Part shown: positions 1-9,126 of the stretch, one piece after another
Numbering within the stretch: the first letter of the stretch is position 1
Layout of the letters: every line of letters begins with the position of its first letter
Source of the DNA: Clostridium rectalis
Lineage (GTDB): Bacteria > Bacillota > Clostridia > Clostridiales > Clostridiaceae
DNA length: 64,000 nucleotides
Assembly (NCBI RefSeq): GCF_900626095.1
Contig: NZ_UYZZ01000001.1
Coordinates: 124,001 to 188,000, forward strand
Direction of reading: 5' to 3'
Notes under the pieces: generated by a model
What the model was told of the DNA's origin: nothing
Database searches by the model: none
The model's input: only the letters and a program-made list of their open reading frames with translations
Position numbers and translations under genes: made by a program

Positions 1-1655
1 AGGGAAATTCAAGTTTAAAAATGGTAGCATCAGATAGTACAACAGATAGGTTTAGTTTAAAGATAGATTTTAGTCAGTATGTAGATGGACAAACATATCA
101 TGGTATTGAAAAGTTAGCATTGAATAATAATATATCTGATACAACTTATATGAAGGAGTATTTATCTTATGATTTATATAAGTTATTAGATGTTCCTACA
201 CCTGAATACTCTTATTCAAATATAAAACTTAATGGTAGTGAGTGGGGATTATATTTAGCAGTTGAAGTAATTGATGGAAGATTTATTGAAAAACAATTTG
301 CAACTTCAGAAGGTAATTTATATAAACCAGAGTCAATGGAAATGGGTGGAGAAAAAGAAGGAAACATAAATCAAGGCCATATTGCAAATGGTGATATACC
401 TAATAAATCACAAGTGATGCAAGAACCTCTTAATAAAAATAAATTAGATGGATATGAAAATGAACAACAATTTTATATAGATAAGACCGATGATAAATAT
501 GGAAAACATACCCAAGTGGATAAAGAGCAAAAATATAATATGATGGTAAATAAGCCTAAAGGAAAAGGAACAAATGGAGGTGCTAATCTTAAATATATTG
601 ATGATAATCAGTCTAGTTACTCCACAATAAAAGATAGCAAGATATTTAAAAAGACTACAGATCAGGATTTTGAAAAAATAATAACTATGATTAAGAATCT
701 AAATCAGGGTAAAGATCTTGAAAAATATTTAGATGTTAAAGAAATTTTAGCATATTTTGCTGTAAATACTTTTCTAGTTAATCTTGATAGTTATTCAGGT
801 GGTATGTACCATAATTATTATCTGTATGAAAATAAAGGAAAATGTTCAATAATTCCTTGGGATTTAAATATGTCTTTTGCTGGATTTAAAGTAAGTGATA
901 GTTCAAAGGCAGTAAATTTCCCAATTGATACGCCGGTTACAGGAAGTTTAGAGGAGGCTCCATTAATAGGAAAACTTTTACAGATTGATGAGTATAAAGA
1001 GATTTATCATAATTATTTACAAAAAATAGTTAATGATTACGTTTATAATGGAGAATTTGAAAAGAGTGTTAATTTTTTAGATAAGCTTATTGGTAATTAT
1101 GTTAAGAAAGATCCTACGGCATTTTATACCTATGAAGAATATAAAAAGTCAATACCACAGTTGCTTATTTTTGGGAAGGATAGATCGAAAAGTGTTACTG
1201 CTCAATTAAAGGGAGAGCAAAATTCTGATACTTACGGAAATATAATAACTACGTTAAATTTAGATGCATTAGGATCAATGGGAACAGGTGATAAAGAAAA
1301 AAGTGAAAGTGAACAAAAACATAATAATAAAAATACTAAGATAAATAAAGAAAATATAAGTAAAATTAATAAGATTATAAATGGAGCTGATATAAAAGAT
1401 TTAACATCAGCGCAAAAAGAAGAGCTAGAAAAGTTAGGTGTAGATGAAACTGTACTCAATATGTTCAAAAATAAAGACCAGGCCATGGATAAAGGAAAAC
1501 TACCAGGAGATATAGAAAACAAGGATGAAGAATTTAGTCAGGGAGTAAATAGTTTTAATTTGGCTAATAAAATTATATTAGTAGCATCTATAGTTGCATT
1601 AATAGCAGGACTTATCTTTTCCAAAAGATTTAAAAGAAAAAATAGAACCTATTAA
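1..1655 (+). CDS. CotH kinase-family spore coat-type protein, 5' end outside the window
   Basis: The reading frame is already open at base 3 and reads GNSSLK before the first ATG at 21, so the true start lies left of the window. The visible part resembles CotH family proteins, which in Bacillus are spore-coat protein kinases. It has the DRFSLKIDF strand followed by a YHGIEKL segment near the visible N-terminus, and the family core NLDSYSGG...IIPWDLNMSFAG around residues 255-290 counted from the ATG. A charged, low-complexity linker rich in K, N and E follows. The protein ends in one hydrophobic helix and a basic tail (IILVASIVALIAGLIFSKRFKRK), suggesting C-terminal membrane anchoring. It stands alone here and ends in its own terminator. 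Kinase activity is inferred from the family only. Confidence 0.85.
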   Translation, partial: GNSSLKMVASDSTTDRFSLKIDFSQYVDGQTYHGIEKLALNNNISDTTYMKEYLSYDLYKLLDVPTPEYSYSNIKLNGSEWGLYLAVEVIDGRFIEKQFATSEGNLYKPESMEMGGEKEGNINQGHIANGDIPNKSQVMQEPLNKNKLDGYENEQQFYIDKTDDKYGKHTQVDKEQKYNMMVNKPKGKGTNGGANLKYIDDNQSSYSTIKDSKIFKKTTDQDFEKIITMIKNLNQGKDLEKYLDVKEILAYFAVNTFLVNLDSYSGGMYHNYYLYENKGKCSIIPWDLNMSFAGFKVSDSSKAVNFPIDTPVTGSLEEAPLIGKLLQIDEYKEIYHNYLQKIVNDYVYNGEFEKSVNFLDKLIGNYVKKDPTAFYTYEEYKKSIPQLLIFGKDRSKSVTAQLKGEQNSDTYGNIITTLNLDALGSMGTGDKEKSESEQKHNNKNTKINKENISKINKIINGADIKDLTSAQKEELEKLGVDETVLNMFKNKDQAMDKGKLPGDIENKDEEFSQGVNSFNLANKIILVASIVALIAGLIFSKRFKRKNRTY

Positions 1656-1670
1656 TGGGTTCTATTTTTA
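1641..1670 (+). terminator. Rho-independent terminator of the cotH-like gene
   Basis: The arms AATAGAACC (1641-1649) and GGTTCTATT (1658-1666) form a stem followed by a short T run. The 5' arm lies inside the last codons and the loop contains the stop codon. Confidence 0.8.
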
Positions 1671-1750
1671 TATATAAGATTATGGTAAGTATAAAAAACT
1701 TAAATTATATAATTTATAGTTTAAAATTAAACTTGCTATAAAGAATTAAA

Positions 1751-2296
1751 ATGTTATATTATTGTATAGAAAATATTTTAAAGGACAGGACGAGCCAAAA
1801 TGGAAGAAATAAAAAAATAATTAATGAAATAATTGATAATAAAACAACTGAGGAAGAAATTATAAGAGTTGTTATTAGTAATAAAATAAATAAAGACATA
1901 ATAAAAAAAATTAATGCAAAAATGATAGTATTAGATCTTAAGGAAGATGTTATAAAAAAGTGTAACGATATAGCTAAAAGATATGATTATAAAAACCTTC
2001 ATTTTGAGCTTGGAGATATATGTAGATTTAAATACAATAATGCAGTAGATATGGGTATAACACTCCATGCTTGTGATATGACCACAGACTATGCACTATA
2101 TAATGATATAAAATTCAGCTTTTAGAGTTTATAGATATATTGCATTCTCATAAAAATATATTAATTAGAGGGGTAAAATCTAATATACCTAAAGCAAAAA
2201 AAGGAAGAATCGCTATTGCAAGTGCAAGGACTAATTCATGAGCTTAATTTAAAGCCTACACTATATAATATATTAAAAGATGATAACATAATTTAA
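1751..2296 (+). pseudogene. Decayed SAM-dependent methyltransferase
   Basis: An open frame of 124 codons (1751-2125) contains MIVLDLKEDVIKKCNDIAKR followed by VDMGITLHACDMTTDYALY. These are typical of a class I SAM-dependent methyltransferase family of roughly 390 residues, in which an LHACDTATD motif precedes the catalytic region. The glycine-rich SAM motif I upstream is missing. After the stop, the +1 frame from 2125 continues with EFIDILHSHKNILIRGVKSN, which is the family's later conserved block, and ends at a TGA. A third frame (2225-2296) reads QGLIHELNLKPTLYNILKDD, resembling the C-terminus. Loss of the N-terminal and central parts together with two frame changes indicates a dead gene. 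The family identification is from memory of the motifs. Confidence 0.75.
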
Positions 2297-2404
2297 TATA
2301 TTGTTTTATGAAAAGGAAGGGGTTACCTTATAAATGCACAGGTAAATAGTATAAATAATATGCTAATTTTACCTGTATTAATATGTAAATTACAAGAAAA
2401 TACA

Positions 2405-2433
2405 TTGACAAAATTTTTGTTATATGGTATATA
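2405..2433 (+). promoter_or_regulatory. Sigma-A type promoter of htpG
   Basis: A perfect TTGACA (2405-2410) is separated by 17 bases from TATATA (2428-2433). The start of transcription would fall near 2440, just ahead of the CIRCE element. Confidence 0.8.
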
Positions 2434-2443
2434 AGAATTATTA

Positions 2444-2470
2444 TTAGCACTCACAAAGGTTAAGTGCTAA
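2444..2470 (+). promoter_or_regulatory. CIRCE operator (HrcA binding site)
   Basis: TTAGCACTC (2444-2452), nine spacer bases, and AAGTGCTAA (2462-2470) match the CIRCE consensus TTAGCACTC-N9-GAGTGCTAA with a single mismatch in the right arm. It lies at the predicted transcription start of htpG. In Firmicutes CIRCE is bound by HrcA and represses heat-shock genes, so htpG is inferred to be HrcA-controlled here. Confidence 0.9.
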
Positions 2471-2535
2471 TAATATATTTAAGTTTAAATTATTTATTAA
2501 ATAAATTTTTTATAGTGGGAAGGGAGAGAATTATA

Positions 2536-4416
2536 TTGGAAAAGAAACAATTTAAAGCTGAGTCTAAAAGACTACTAGACCTAATGATTAATTCAATTTA
2601 TACTCATAAAGAAATTTTTTTAAGAGAGCTTATTTCTAATGCTAGCGATGCAATTGATAAAATTTATTACAAGACTTTAACTGATGAATCATTAAAGTTT
2701 GAAAGAGATGATTATTATGTCAAAGTAATACCTGATAAAGAAAATAGAACATTAAGAATATGTGATACTGGTATAGGAATGACAAAAGAAGAACTTGATA
2801 ATAATCTTGGAGTAATAGCTAAGAGTGGTTCTTTACAGTTTAAAAAAGAAAATGAATTAAAAGATGGATATGATATAATAGGACAATTTGGTGTTGGATT
2901 TTATTCTGCTTTTTTAGTGTCTGATGACGTAACTGTTATAAGTAAAGCATTTGGTAGTGATAAGGCATATAAGTGGCACTCAAAGGGAGCAGAGGGCTAT
3001 ACTATTGAACCTTATAATAAGGAGAAGGTTGGAACAGAAATTATACTTAAGATAAAAGAGAATACAGAGGATGAGAATTATGACGATTATCTAGAAGAAC
3101 ATACGTTAAAAACCATAATTAAAAAATATTCTGATTTTATAAGATACCCAATAAAGATGGATATAAATAATAAAAAACTTAAAGAAGGTAGTGAAGACGA
3201 ATATGAAGAACATATAGAGGAACAGACAATAAATAGTATGGTTCCTATATGGAGAAAAAATAAAAATGAGCTTAATAAGGAGGATTATGAGAATTTTTAT
3301 GCTGAAAAGCATTATGGTTTTGACAAACCAGTAAAATATATTCACACTAGTGTGGATGGTATAGTAAGTTATAATGCAATCTTGTTTATTCCAGAAAAAA
3401 CACCTTATGATTTCTATACAAAGGAATACGAAAAGGGTTTAGAATTATATTCAAATGGCGTTTTAATTATGAATAAGTGTGGAGATTTATTACCAGATTA
3501 TTTTGGGTTTGTAAAAGGTATTGTAGATTCAGAAGATTTATCACTTAATATATCAAGGGAAATTTTACAACATGATAGACAGTTAAAATTAATTGCTAAA
3601 AATATAAAAAGTAAAATTAAAAATGAATTAGAAAACTTATTAAAAAATAACAGAGAAAGTTATGAAAAGTTTTATGATTCTTTTGGAAGACAATTAAAAT
3701 ATGGTATTTATAGTGATTTTGGCATGAATAAAGATGTTTTAGAGGACTTAATAATGTTTTATTCATCTAAAGAAAAGAAGATGGTAACTTTATCTGAATA
3801 TGTTGATAGAATGCCAGAAGATCAAAAATATATATATTATGCAGTGGGAGAATCTAATGAAAGAATTGAAAAACTTCCACAAATAGAGGTTGTTTTAGAT
3901 AAAGGGTATGAAATTTTATATTTCACAGATGATGTAGATGAATTTGCTATAAAAGTACTAATGAAATACAAAGATAAAGAATTTAAATCAGTATCAAGTG
4001 GTGATTTAGGTATAGAAGTGGATAAGAAGGATGAAACATCTAATGAAGAAGATAAAGAAAATAAAGAATTATTTGAAAGTATGAAAGAAATTTTAGCAGA
4101 TAAGGTTAAGGATGTTAGAGCCTCTAAAAGATTAAAGAATCACCCAGTGTGTTTAGCAAATGAAGGTGAACTTTCAATTGAAATGGAAAAGATATTAAAT
4201 TCTATGCCTAACAATCAAAACTTAAAGGCAGATAAAGTTTTGGAAATAAATATAAATCATGATGTATTTAGATCATTAAGAAATATTTATGAAAGTGATA
4301 AAGATAGGCTTAAGCTATATACAAAGCTATTATACAATCAGGCATTGTTAATAGAAGGATTGTCAATAAGTGACCCTGTTGAGTTTACAAATAATATTTG
4401 TGAATTAATGAAATAA
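2536..4416 (+). CDS. htpG: HtpG, Hsp90-family molecular chaperone
   Basis: A 626-residue protein starting at TTG 2536 behind GGGAAGGGAG. An upstream in-frame ATG at 2464 overlaps CIRCE and lacks a ribosome site, so it is rejected. It is the cytosolic ATP-dependent Hsp90 chaperone. The GHKL ATPase domain is intact: [20 protein letters not shown] with [12 protein letters not shown], the CDTGIGM loop, and [12 protein letters not shown]. The middle domain shows [20 protein letters not shown], and the C-terminal dimerisation domain ends in TNNICELMK. The length is normal for bacterial HtpG. It is monocistronic, with CIRCE upstream and a strong terminator downstream. Confidence 0.97.
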   Translation: MEKKQFKAESKRLLDLMINSIYTHKEIFLRELISNASDAIDKIYYKTLTDESLKFERDDYYVKVIPDKENRTLRICDTGIGMTKEELDNNLGVIAKSGSLQFKKENELKDGYDIIGQFGVGFYSAFLVSDDVTVISKAFGSDKAYKWHSKGAEGYTIEPYNKEKVGTEIILKIKENTEDENYDDYLEEHTLKTIIKKYSDFIRYPIKMDINNKKLKEGSEDEYEEHIEEQTINSMVPIWRKNKNELNKEDYENFYAEKHYGFDKPVKYIHTSVDGIVSYNAILFIPEKTPYDFYTKEYEKGLELYSNGVLIMNKCGDLLPDYFGFVKGIVDSEDLSLNISREILQHDRQLKLIAKNIKSKIKNELENLLKNNRESYEKFYDSFGRQLKYGIYSDFGMNKDVLEDLIMFYSSKEKKMVTLSEYVDRMPEDQKYIYYAVGESNERIEKLPQIEVVLDKGYEILYFTDDVDEFAIKVLMKYKDKEFKSVSSGDLGIEVDKKDETSNEEDKENKELFESMKEILADKVKDVRASKRLKNHPVCLANEGELSIEMEKILNSMPNNQNLKADKVLEININHDVFRSLRNIYESDKDRLKLYTKLLYNQALLIEGLSISDPVEFTNNICELMK

Positions 4417-4460
4417 AGTAAATTAATCTTATTAAATATTGATTCTTCTTAGTTATAAAG

Positions 4461-4505
4461 AGATTAAAGTATAAAAGATACTTCTATACTTTAATCTTTT
4501 TTATT
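4461..4505 (+). terminator. Terminator of htpG
   Basis: The 13-bp perfect stem AGATTAAAGTATA (4461-4473) / TATACTTTAATCT (4485-4497) is followed by a T-rich tract. Confidence 0.9.
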
Positions 4506-4724
4506 ATAAATCTTTATTTTTTAGGGCTTTCCTTGTGTTTTAGTTACTATATTATTCTTAAAATCATAATATATATTTATGCTAAATAATATATTTGTTA
4601 TTATAAGAATAATACAAAAAATACTTGAAAAATTTTAAAGCATAGTATACAATGTATTTAATTTATTTTCATTTTGCAGAAATGTGGTAAAAATACTTTG
4701 TAGTTTGAATATAAGAAGGTATAT

Positions 4725-4940
4725 TATAATAAATATATCATGGTAGTATGGATTAATGTATTATAAAATTTGTAGTATGGAATAATATATGGTAACAAAG
4801 ATATTTTGTTATAAGTAGTTGGGAAAATAGTAGTATGGTAGCTTAGTAGGAGATATTAGATGTGTTTTAAGTGATAAATTACAGTAGTGTATTTTATCGC
4901 TTAATTGGTATAGTTAAAGTGCTCTCCTAAGGAGAGCTTT
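4725..4940 (+). promoter_or_regulatory. Leader RNA with attenuator-like structure ahead of the ABC importer
   Basis: A TATAAT (4725-4730) precedes a leader of about 240 bases. It ends in a terminator, GCTCTCC-TAA-GGAGAGC followed by TTTTTATTTT (4921-4947), 33 bases before the start codon. The segment TAGGAGA (4847-4853) is exactly complementary to TCTCCTA (4923-4929) in the 5' arm and loop of that terminator, so pairing the two would prevent the terminator. Between them sits a 10-bp hairpin (4869-4878 with 4893-4902) that would bring the two parts together. The antiterminator segment is embedded in a run rich in TAG/GAG triplets (4828-4859). No T-box sequence or known riboswitch core was recognised. 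Attenuation is inferred from these alternative pairings; the ligand is unknown. Confidence 0.6.
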
Positions 4941-4986
4941 TTATTTTATATAGTTATAATTAAATAGGAGGATGGTAGTATGGTAG
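4743..4986 (+). repeat. Four copies of GTAGTATGG in the importer leader
   Basis: GTAGTATGG occurs at 4743-4751, 4772-4780, 4830-4838 and 4975-4983. The last two copies extend to GTAGTATGGTAG, and the last one contains the ATG start of the binding-protein gene. The same 12-mer recurs at 39462-39473, around the start codon of the symporter gene. Confidence 0.7.
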
Positions 4987-5990
4987 TTAAAAAAGTATCG
5001 GTTTTATTGTCAACTTTATTAATAGTAGGTGCTTTATCAGGATGTAATGCATCAAAACAAGATGAGGCAAAAAAAGATATCAAAAAAATAGGAATAGCAC
5101 AAATCGTAGAGCACCCTGCTCTAGATTCTACAAGAAAGGGCTTTATACAAGCATTAAAAGACAATAATTATATTGATGGGAAAAATATAATTATAGATTA
5201 TCAAAATGCTCAAGGAGATAATGCCACAATTCAAACAATTGCTGAAAAATTTGTTAATGATAATGAGGATTTAATTTTGGCAATTGCAACTCCTGCAGCA
5301 CAAGCTGCATATAATTCAACTAAGAATGCTAATAAAGATATTCCAATAGTCATGACAGCTGTTACAGATCCTGTAAAAGTGGGAATTGTAAAATCTTTAG
5401 ATAAACCAGGAACTAATGTTACAGGAACCTCTGATGCAGCTCCAATAGATGTCCAATTAAAACTTATAAAAAAAGTAATACCATCAAGCAAAAAAATAGG
5501 TATACTTTATAATACCAGTGAGGTAAATTCAGAAATACAGGTTGAAGAGGCTAAAAAAAATGCATCTATATTTGGCATGGAAATAGTAGCACAAGGGATT
5601 ACTGCAGAAAATGAAATATCTCAAAGTCTTCAATCAATTTTAGGGAAAATAGATGTGTTACTTACGATAAAAGATAATATGATAGCATCTGCTATGACAA
5701 CTATTACTAAACAATCTTATGAGAAGAATATACCAGTTATAGGTACAGAAAGTGCCCATGTTAAAGGTGGAGCTCTAATAACTGATGGAATAGATTTTGA
5801 AAAGTTGGGCTATGAAACAGGATTAAAGGCTGTGGAAATATTAAAAGGTAAAAAACCATCAGAGATACCTATAGAAATACAAAAGGAATCATCAGTAGTA
5901 ATAAATAAAGAGTCATTAAATAAATTAAATATAAAACTTCCAAAAGATATTTATTCAAAGGCAAAGGTAATATCTGGAGGTGAAAAGTAA
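4980..5990 (+). CDS. ABC importer substrate-binding lipoprotein, TrpX/DUF534 type
   Basis: A 336-residue protein with AGGAGG eight bases ahead of ATG 4980. The N-terminus is a lipoprotein signal (basic MVVKK, hydrophobic core, lipobox LSGC with Cys22), so it should be anchored outside the membrane. The body matches the ABC_sub_bind family: IGIAQIVEHPALDSTRKGF, IPIVMTAVTDPVKVGIV and KKIGILYNTSEVNS. In Firmicutes this family forms importers linked to tryptophan or other amino acids; the ligand here is not proven. It is the first gene of a tightly coupled operon and overlaps the permease gene by one base. Expression is probably set by the upstream attenuator. Confidence 0.85.
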   Translation: MVVKKVSVLLSTLLIVGALSGCNASKQDEAKKDIKKIGIAQIVEHPALDSTRKGFIQALKDNNYIDGKNIIIDYQNAQGDNATIQTIAEKFVNDNEDLILAIATPAAQAAYNSTKNANKDIPIVMTAVTDPVKVGIVKSLDKPGTNVTGTSDAAPIDVQLKLIKKVIPSSKKIGILYNTSEVNSEIQVEEAKKNASIFGMEIVAQGITAENEISQSLQSILGKIDVLLTIKDNMIASAMTTITKQSYEKNIPVIGTESAHVKGGALITDGIDFEKLGYETGLKAVEILKGKKPSEIPIEIQKESSVVINKESLNKLNIKLPKDIYSKAKVISGGEK

Positions 5991-6895
5991 TGCTAGGATT
6001 TTTATTAAGTGTATTAGAACAAGGGCTTATTTTTTCCATAGTATCATTAGGGGTATATATTACTTATAAAATTCTGGATTTTCCTGATCTGTCTGTGGAT
6101 AGCACATTCCCATTAGGTGCAGCCGTTACAGCATTATGTTTGTCTAAAAGTATTAATCCATTTTTGGCTACTTTTTTATCAATGATTGCTGGTATGTTAG
6201 CAGGGACGATTACAGGATTACTTCATGTAAAACTAAAGATAACAAATCTTTTATCAGGAATATTAGTTATGATAGGACTTTATTCTATAAATTTAAGAAT
6301 TATGGGAAAGTCTAATGTGTCTTTTTTTAATTTTAATACTATTTTTTCTACTGCAAAATTTATGAGTTCAATTATTTTAATTCTTATATCTGCAGTGTTT
6401 ATTAAAGCATTATTAGATTTATTTTTAAAAACTAAACTTGGTTTTATGTTAAAGGTAGTTGGGGATAATGAACAGCTAGTAACTTCTTTAGGAGTTAATA
6501 AAAATATTATTAAGGTAATAGGACTTATGGTTTCCAATGGGGTGGTGGCTTTAGCAGGTTCAATAATGGCACAACAACAAGGTTATGCAGCAGTATCTAT
6601 GGGTACAGGAACTGTAGTAATTGGATTAGCCGCTGTAATTATTGGAGAAGCGGTATTTAAAAAGCTAACTTTTGTAAAGTCAACAACTATGGCGCTTATA
6701 GGAGCAATACTATATAAATTAACTATTGGTGCGGCCCTAAGATTTGGACTTCCACCATCTGATTTGAAGCTTGTAACAGCGTTGATAGTAATTATAGTGT
6801 TAGGGGCTAAAAACATTTGTTTAAAATTAAATGTTCAAAGAAAAAAAGGGGGGGATATAATTGTTACAGATAAAAAACCTATGCAAAGTATTTAA
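5990..6895 (+). CDS. ABC importer permease, TrpY-like
   Basis: A 301-residue integral membrane protein with about eight to nine hydrophobic segments. It belongs to the branched-chain-type (LivH-like) permease superfamily found beside ABC_sub_bind proteins. The segment GTGTVVIGLAAVIIGEAVF around residues 204-222 is the cytoplasmic coupling region. The start ATG overlaps the stop of the binding-protein gene (TAATG), implying translational coupling. It works with the lipoprotein and the ATPase to import the bound solute. Confidence 0.87.
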   Translation: MLGFLLSVLEQGLIFSIVSLGVYITYKILDFPDLSVDSTFPLGAAVTALCLSKSINPFLATFLSMIAGMLAGTITGLLHVKLKITNLLSGILVMIGLYSINLRIMGKSNVSFFNFNTIFSTAKFMSSIILILISAVFIKALLDLFLKTKLGFMLKVVGDNEQLVTSLGVNKNIIKVIGLMVSNGVVALAGSIMAQQQGYAAVSMGTGTVVIGLAAVIIGEAVFKKLTFVKSTTMALIGAILYKLTIGAALRFGLPPSDLKLVTALIVIIVLGAKNICLKLNVQRKKGGDIIVTDKKPMQSI

Positions 6896-7655
6896 TAATA
6901 ATACTGTAAATGGGAAAAAAATTTTTCATGGACTTAATTTAACTGTAAATAAAGGGGACTTTATAACTATAATAGGAAGCAATGGCGCAGGAAAATCTAC
7001 TTTGTTAAATATTATATCTGGTACAATTCCTATAGATCAAGGAGCTATATATTTAGAAGACATAGAAATATCCAAGCTTTTAGAGCATAAATCCAATAGA
7101 TTTATAGGAAGAGTATTTCAAGATCCTTCAAAGGGAACGTCTCCTTCTATGACAATTTTAGAAAATATGTCTATGGCTAAGAATAAGGGAAAGAGGTTTG
7201 GTTTTAGTTTTGGTATAGATAAAAAAAATATTTCTTATTTTAAAGAGTTGCTTTCAAAGCTTGATTTAGGTCTTGAAGAAAAAATTAATAGTAAAGTGGG
7301 ACTTTTATCTGGGGGTCAAAGGCAGGCTCTAACCCTCATAATGACTGCAATGACAGAACCTAAACTTTTATTATTAGATGAGCATACTGCTGCATTAGAT
7401 CCCAAAACTTCAGAAAAAATAATTAAATTAACAGATAATATTGTTAAGGAAAGAAAGTTAACAACGCTTATGGTAACTCATAACTTAAATCATGCAATAA
7501 ATTTAGGAAATAGATTAATTATGTTACATGAAGGTAAAGTAATTTTAGATATAGAAGGTAAGGAAAAAAAGAACCTTACTAGGGGAAAATTACTCCAATT
7601 ATTTGGAGAAAATAAAGGAAAAGATTTGTTTAGCGATAGATCTTTGTTTGCATAG
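6861..7655 (+). CDS. ABC importer ATP-binding protein, TrpZ-like
   Basis: A 264-residue ATPase starting at TTG 6861 behind GGGGGGG. It overlaps the permease gene by 35 bases. The Walker A is GSNGAGKST, the Q loop is RVFQDPS, the signature is LLSGGQRQA and the Walker B is LLLLDEHTA, with the switch His in VTHN. All catalytic elements are present. It drives the importer encoded by the two preceding genes, and a strong terminator closes the operon immediately downstream. Confidence 0.92.
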   Translation: MLQIKNLCKVFNNNTVNGKKIFHGLNLTVNKGDFITIIGSNGAGKSTLLNIISGTIPIDQGAIYLEDIEISKLLEHKSNRFIGRVFQDPSKGTSPSMTILENMSMAKNKGKRFGFSFGIDKKNISYFKELLSKLDLGLEEKINSKVGLLSGGQRQALTLIMTAMTEPKLLLLDEHTAALDPKTSEKIIKLTDNIVKERKLTTLMVTHNLNHAINLGNRLIMLHEGKVILDIEGKEKKNLTRGKLLQLFGENKGKDLFSDRSLFA

Positions 7656-7661
7656 TATAAG

Positions 7662-7706
7662 AAGGGATGATGCACTAAAAAAATTAATGCATCATCCCTT
7701 TATTTT
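7662..7706 (+). terminator. Terminator of the ABC importer operon
   Basis: The 13-bp perfect stem AAGGGATGATGCA (7662-7674) / TGCATCATCCCTT (7688-7700) is followed by TTATTTTATT. Confidence 0.92.
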
Positions 7707-8012
7707 ATTAAAAGAAAGTAGTTATAAAAATTATAATAAAATGTGATTTAGATTATATATTCCAATAAAATGAAATCATAATAACTTGTTTTTATAAATT
7801 ATTTTACAGAAAATAAAATCTAAAAATAACAAAGTATAGTAAATACAAGATAAAAAGTTGTTTTATGTTTATACTACCATTAAAGGGAATAATATAGTAA
7901 GAAATAGATTGTTTATTTGAATGAAATATTTATCAATAATTCCATATAAAAAATAAAATTACTGAAAATTTGTTTCACATAAAGTCTTATAATATTCATG
8001 AGAGGTATTTAA
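7707..8012 (+). other. Intergenic region without recognised gene
   Basis: About 300 AT-rich bases. No open frame, hairpin or operator was found beyond a GAGAGG ribosome site just ahead of the next gene. Confidence 0.6.
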
Positions 8013-9110
8013 ATGTATAAAAATATTTTTAATCCAATAAAAATAGGAGAACTAACTTTAAAAAATAAAATAATATTTGCACCTACTTCTATGGGAGACA
8101 ATCAAAAGAAAAATATTGAAAAGATAATTAACATAGCAAAAGGAGGAGTTGGTCTTATTATACTAGGAGATATTTCTGTGGTTGAAACACTCCAAGTACA
8201 TACATCTACTTTATCAGAAAATAAGTTTATAAGTTATTTTAAAAAAATTACTAATGAAGTTAAAAAATATGGATGTAAAATTTCTGTTCAATTATTTCAT
8301 CCAGATTATAATGTAAAATATGTTAAATCTTTATATGTAAATCAGAAGAAGAGTAGGGATGAAATAAGAAAGTTACTTAAGGAAAATATATATAGTTATA
8401 CAAATGAACTAAGTTTACAAGAAATTTTAAATATAAAGGATGCATTTGTAAAAGCTGCTTTAAGAGCAGAAGAGGCAGGATTTGATATGATACAAATTCA
8501 TGGAGATAGATTATTGGGAAGTTTTTCATCTAGTATTTTTAACAACAGAAAAGATTTATATGGTGGTACAGTGGAAAATAGGGTTAAATTATCAAAAGAA
8601 ATTGTAAAAATGATAAAAGTTCAACTACCTTATATGCCTATTGATTATAAATTGCCTATAAGAAAGGAAAATCCGTGTATAGGTAAGGGTGGACCTAGTT
8701 TAAAGGAGGTTAACACATTTGTAAAAGTTCTTGATAAAGCAGGAGTAGATAGTTTTCATGTAACAATTGCTAACCATTCTAGAATACAGGATACTATACC
8801 TATGTATAATCATCCATTTTTAAAAGGGGAGGGATGCTTTTTAGATTTATCTACAGAGGTAAAAAAGTATACTAATAAAATTGTTTGCGGATTAGGTAAA
8901 TTAAGTACACCCCAATTTATTGAAGAAGCTTTGGAAAATAATAAAGCAGATGTGGTGGCATTATCTAGACAACTTATTGCAGATGAAAATTGGGTTTTAA
9001 AAGTAAAAGATGGTAGAGAAAAGGATATTTTATATTGTGAATTTTGTAATATAAAATGTACAAATGCATTAATGAATAATAAGGAATTTGGATGTGTTTT
9101 GCATAGATAA
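8013..9110 (+). CDS. Old Yellow Enzyme-like NADH:flavin oxidoreductase with a 4Fe-4S motif, single-domain form
   Basis: A 365-residue TIM-barrel flavoprotein: NPIKIGELTLKNKIIFAPTS at the N-terminus, FDMIQIHGDRLLGSF in the barrel and YGGTVENRVKLSKEIV after it. The end carries C-E-F-C-N-I-K-C then eleven residues and C (C-x2-C-x3-C-x11-C), the iron-sulfur motif of 2,4-dienoyl-CoA-reductase-type members. Those enzymes run on for about 270 more residues with FAD- and NADH-binding domains; here the protein stops right after the last cysteine. It should bind FMN and one 4Fe-4S cluster and needs an external electron donor. The flavodoxin-like gene that follows is a possible partner. The substrate is unknown. 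Confidence 0.85.
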   Translation: MYKNIFNPIKIGELTLKNKIIFAPTSMGDNQKKNIEKIINIAKGGVGLIILGDISVVETLQVHTSTLSENKFISYFKKITNEVKKYGCKISVQLFHPDYNVKYVKSLYVNQKKSRDEIRKLLKENIYSYTNELSLQEILNIKDAFVKAALRAEEAGFDMIQIHGDRLLGSFSSSIFNNRKDLYGGTVENRVKLSKEIVKMIKVQLPYMPIDYKLPIRKENPCIGKGGPSLKEVNTFVKVLDKAGVDSFHVTIANHSRIQDTIPMYNHPFLKGEGCFLDLSTEVKKYTNKIVCGLGKLSTPQFIEEALENNKADVVALSRQLIADENWVLKVKDGREKDILYCEFCNIKCTNALMNNKEFGCVLHR

Positions 9111-9126
9111 CAAGGGAGGTTTTATT

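Noticed and set aside
2464-2535. ATG 2464 as the start of htpG
   Set aside because: It lies within the CIRCE operator and adds a hydrophobic extension absent in HtpG; TTG 2536 has a good ribosome site.
4828-4859. Strict TRAP binding site
   Set aside because: The TAG/GAG triplets are partly adjacent and partly 4-5 bases apart, not regularly spaced by two to three bases, and fewer than eleven are suitably placed.
4737-4979. T-box or known riboswitch in the importer leader
   Set aside because: No AANNNGGGTGGNACCGCG-like sequence or other recognisable riboswitch core is present; only a terminator with an alternative pairing is seen.
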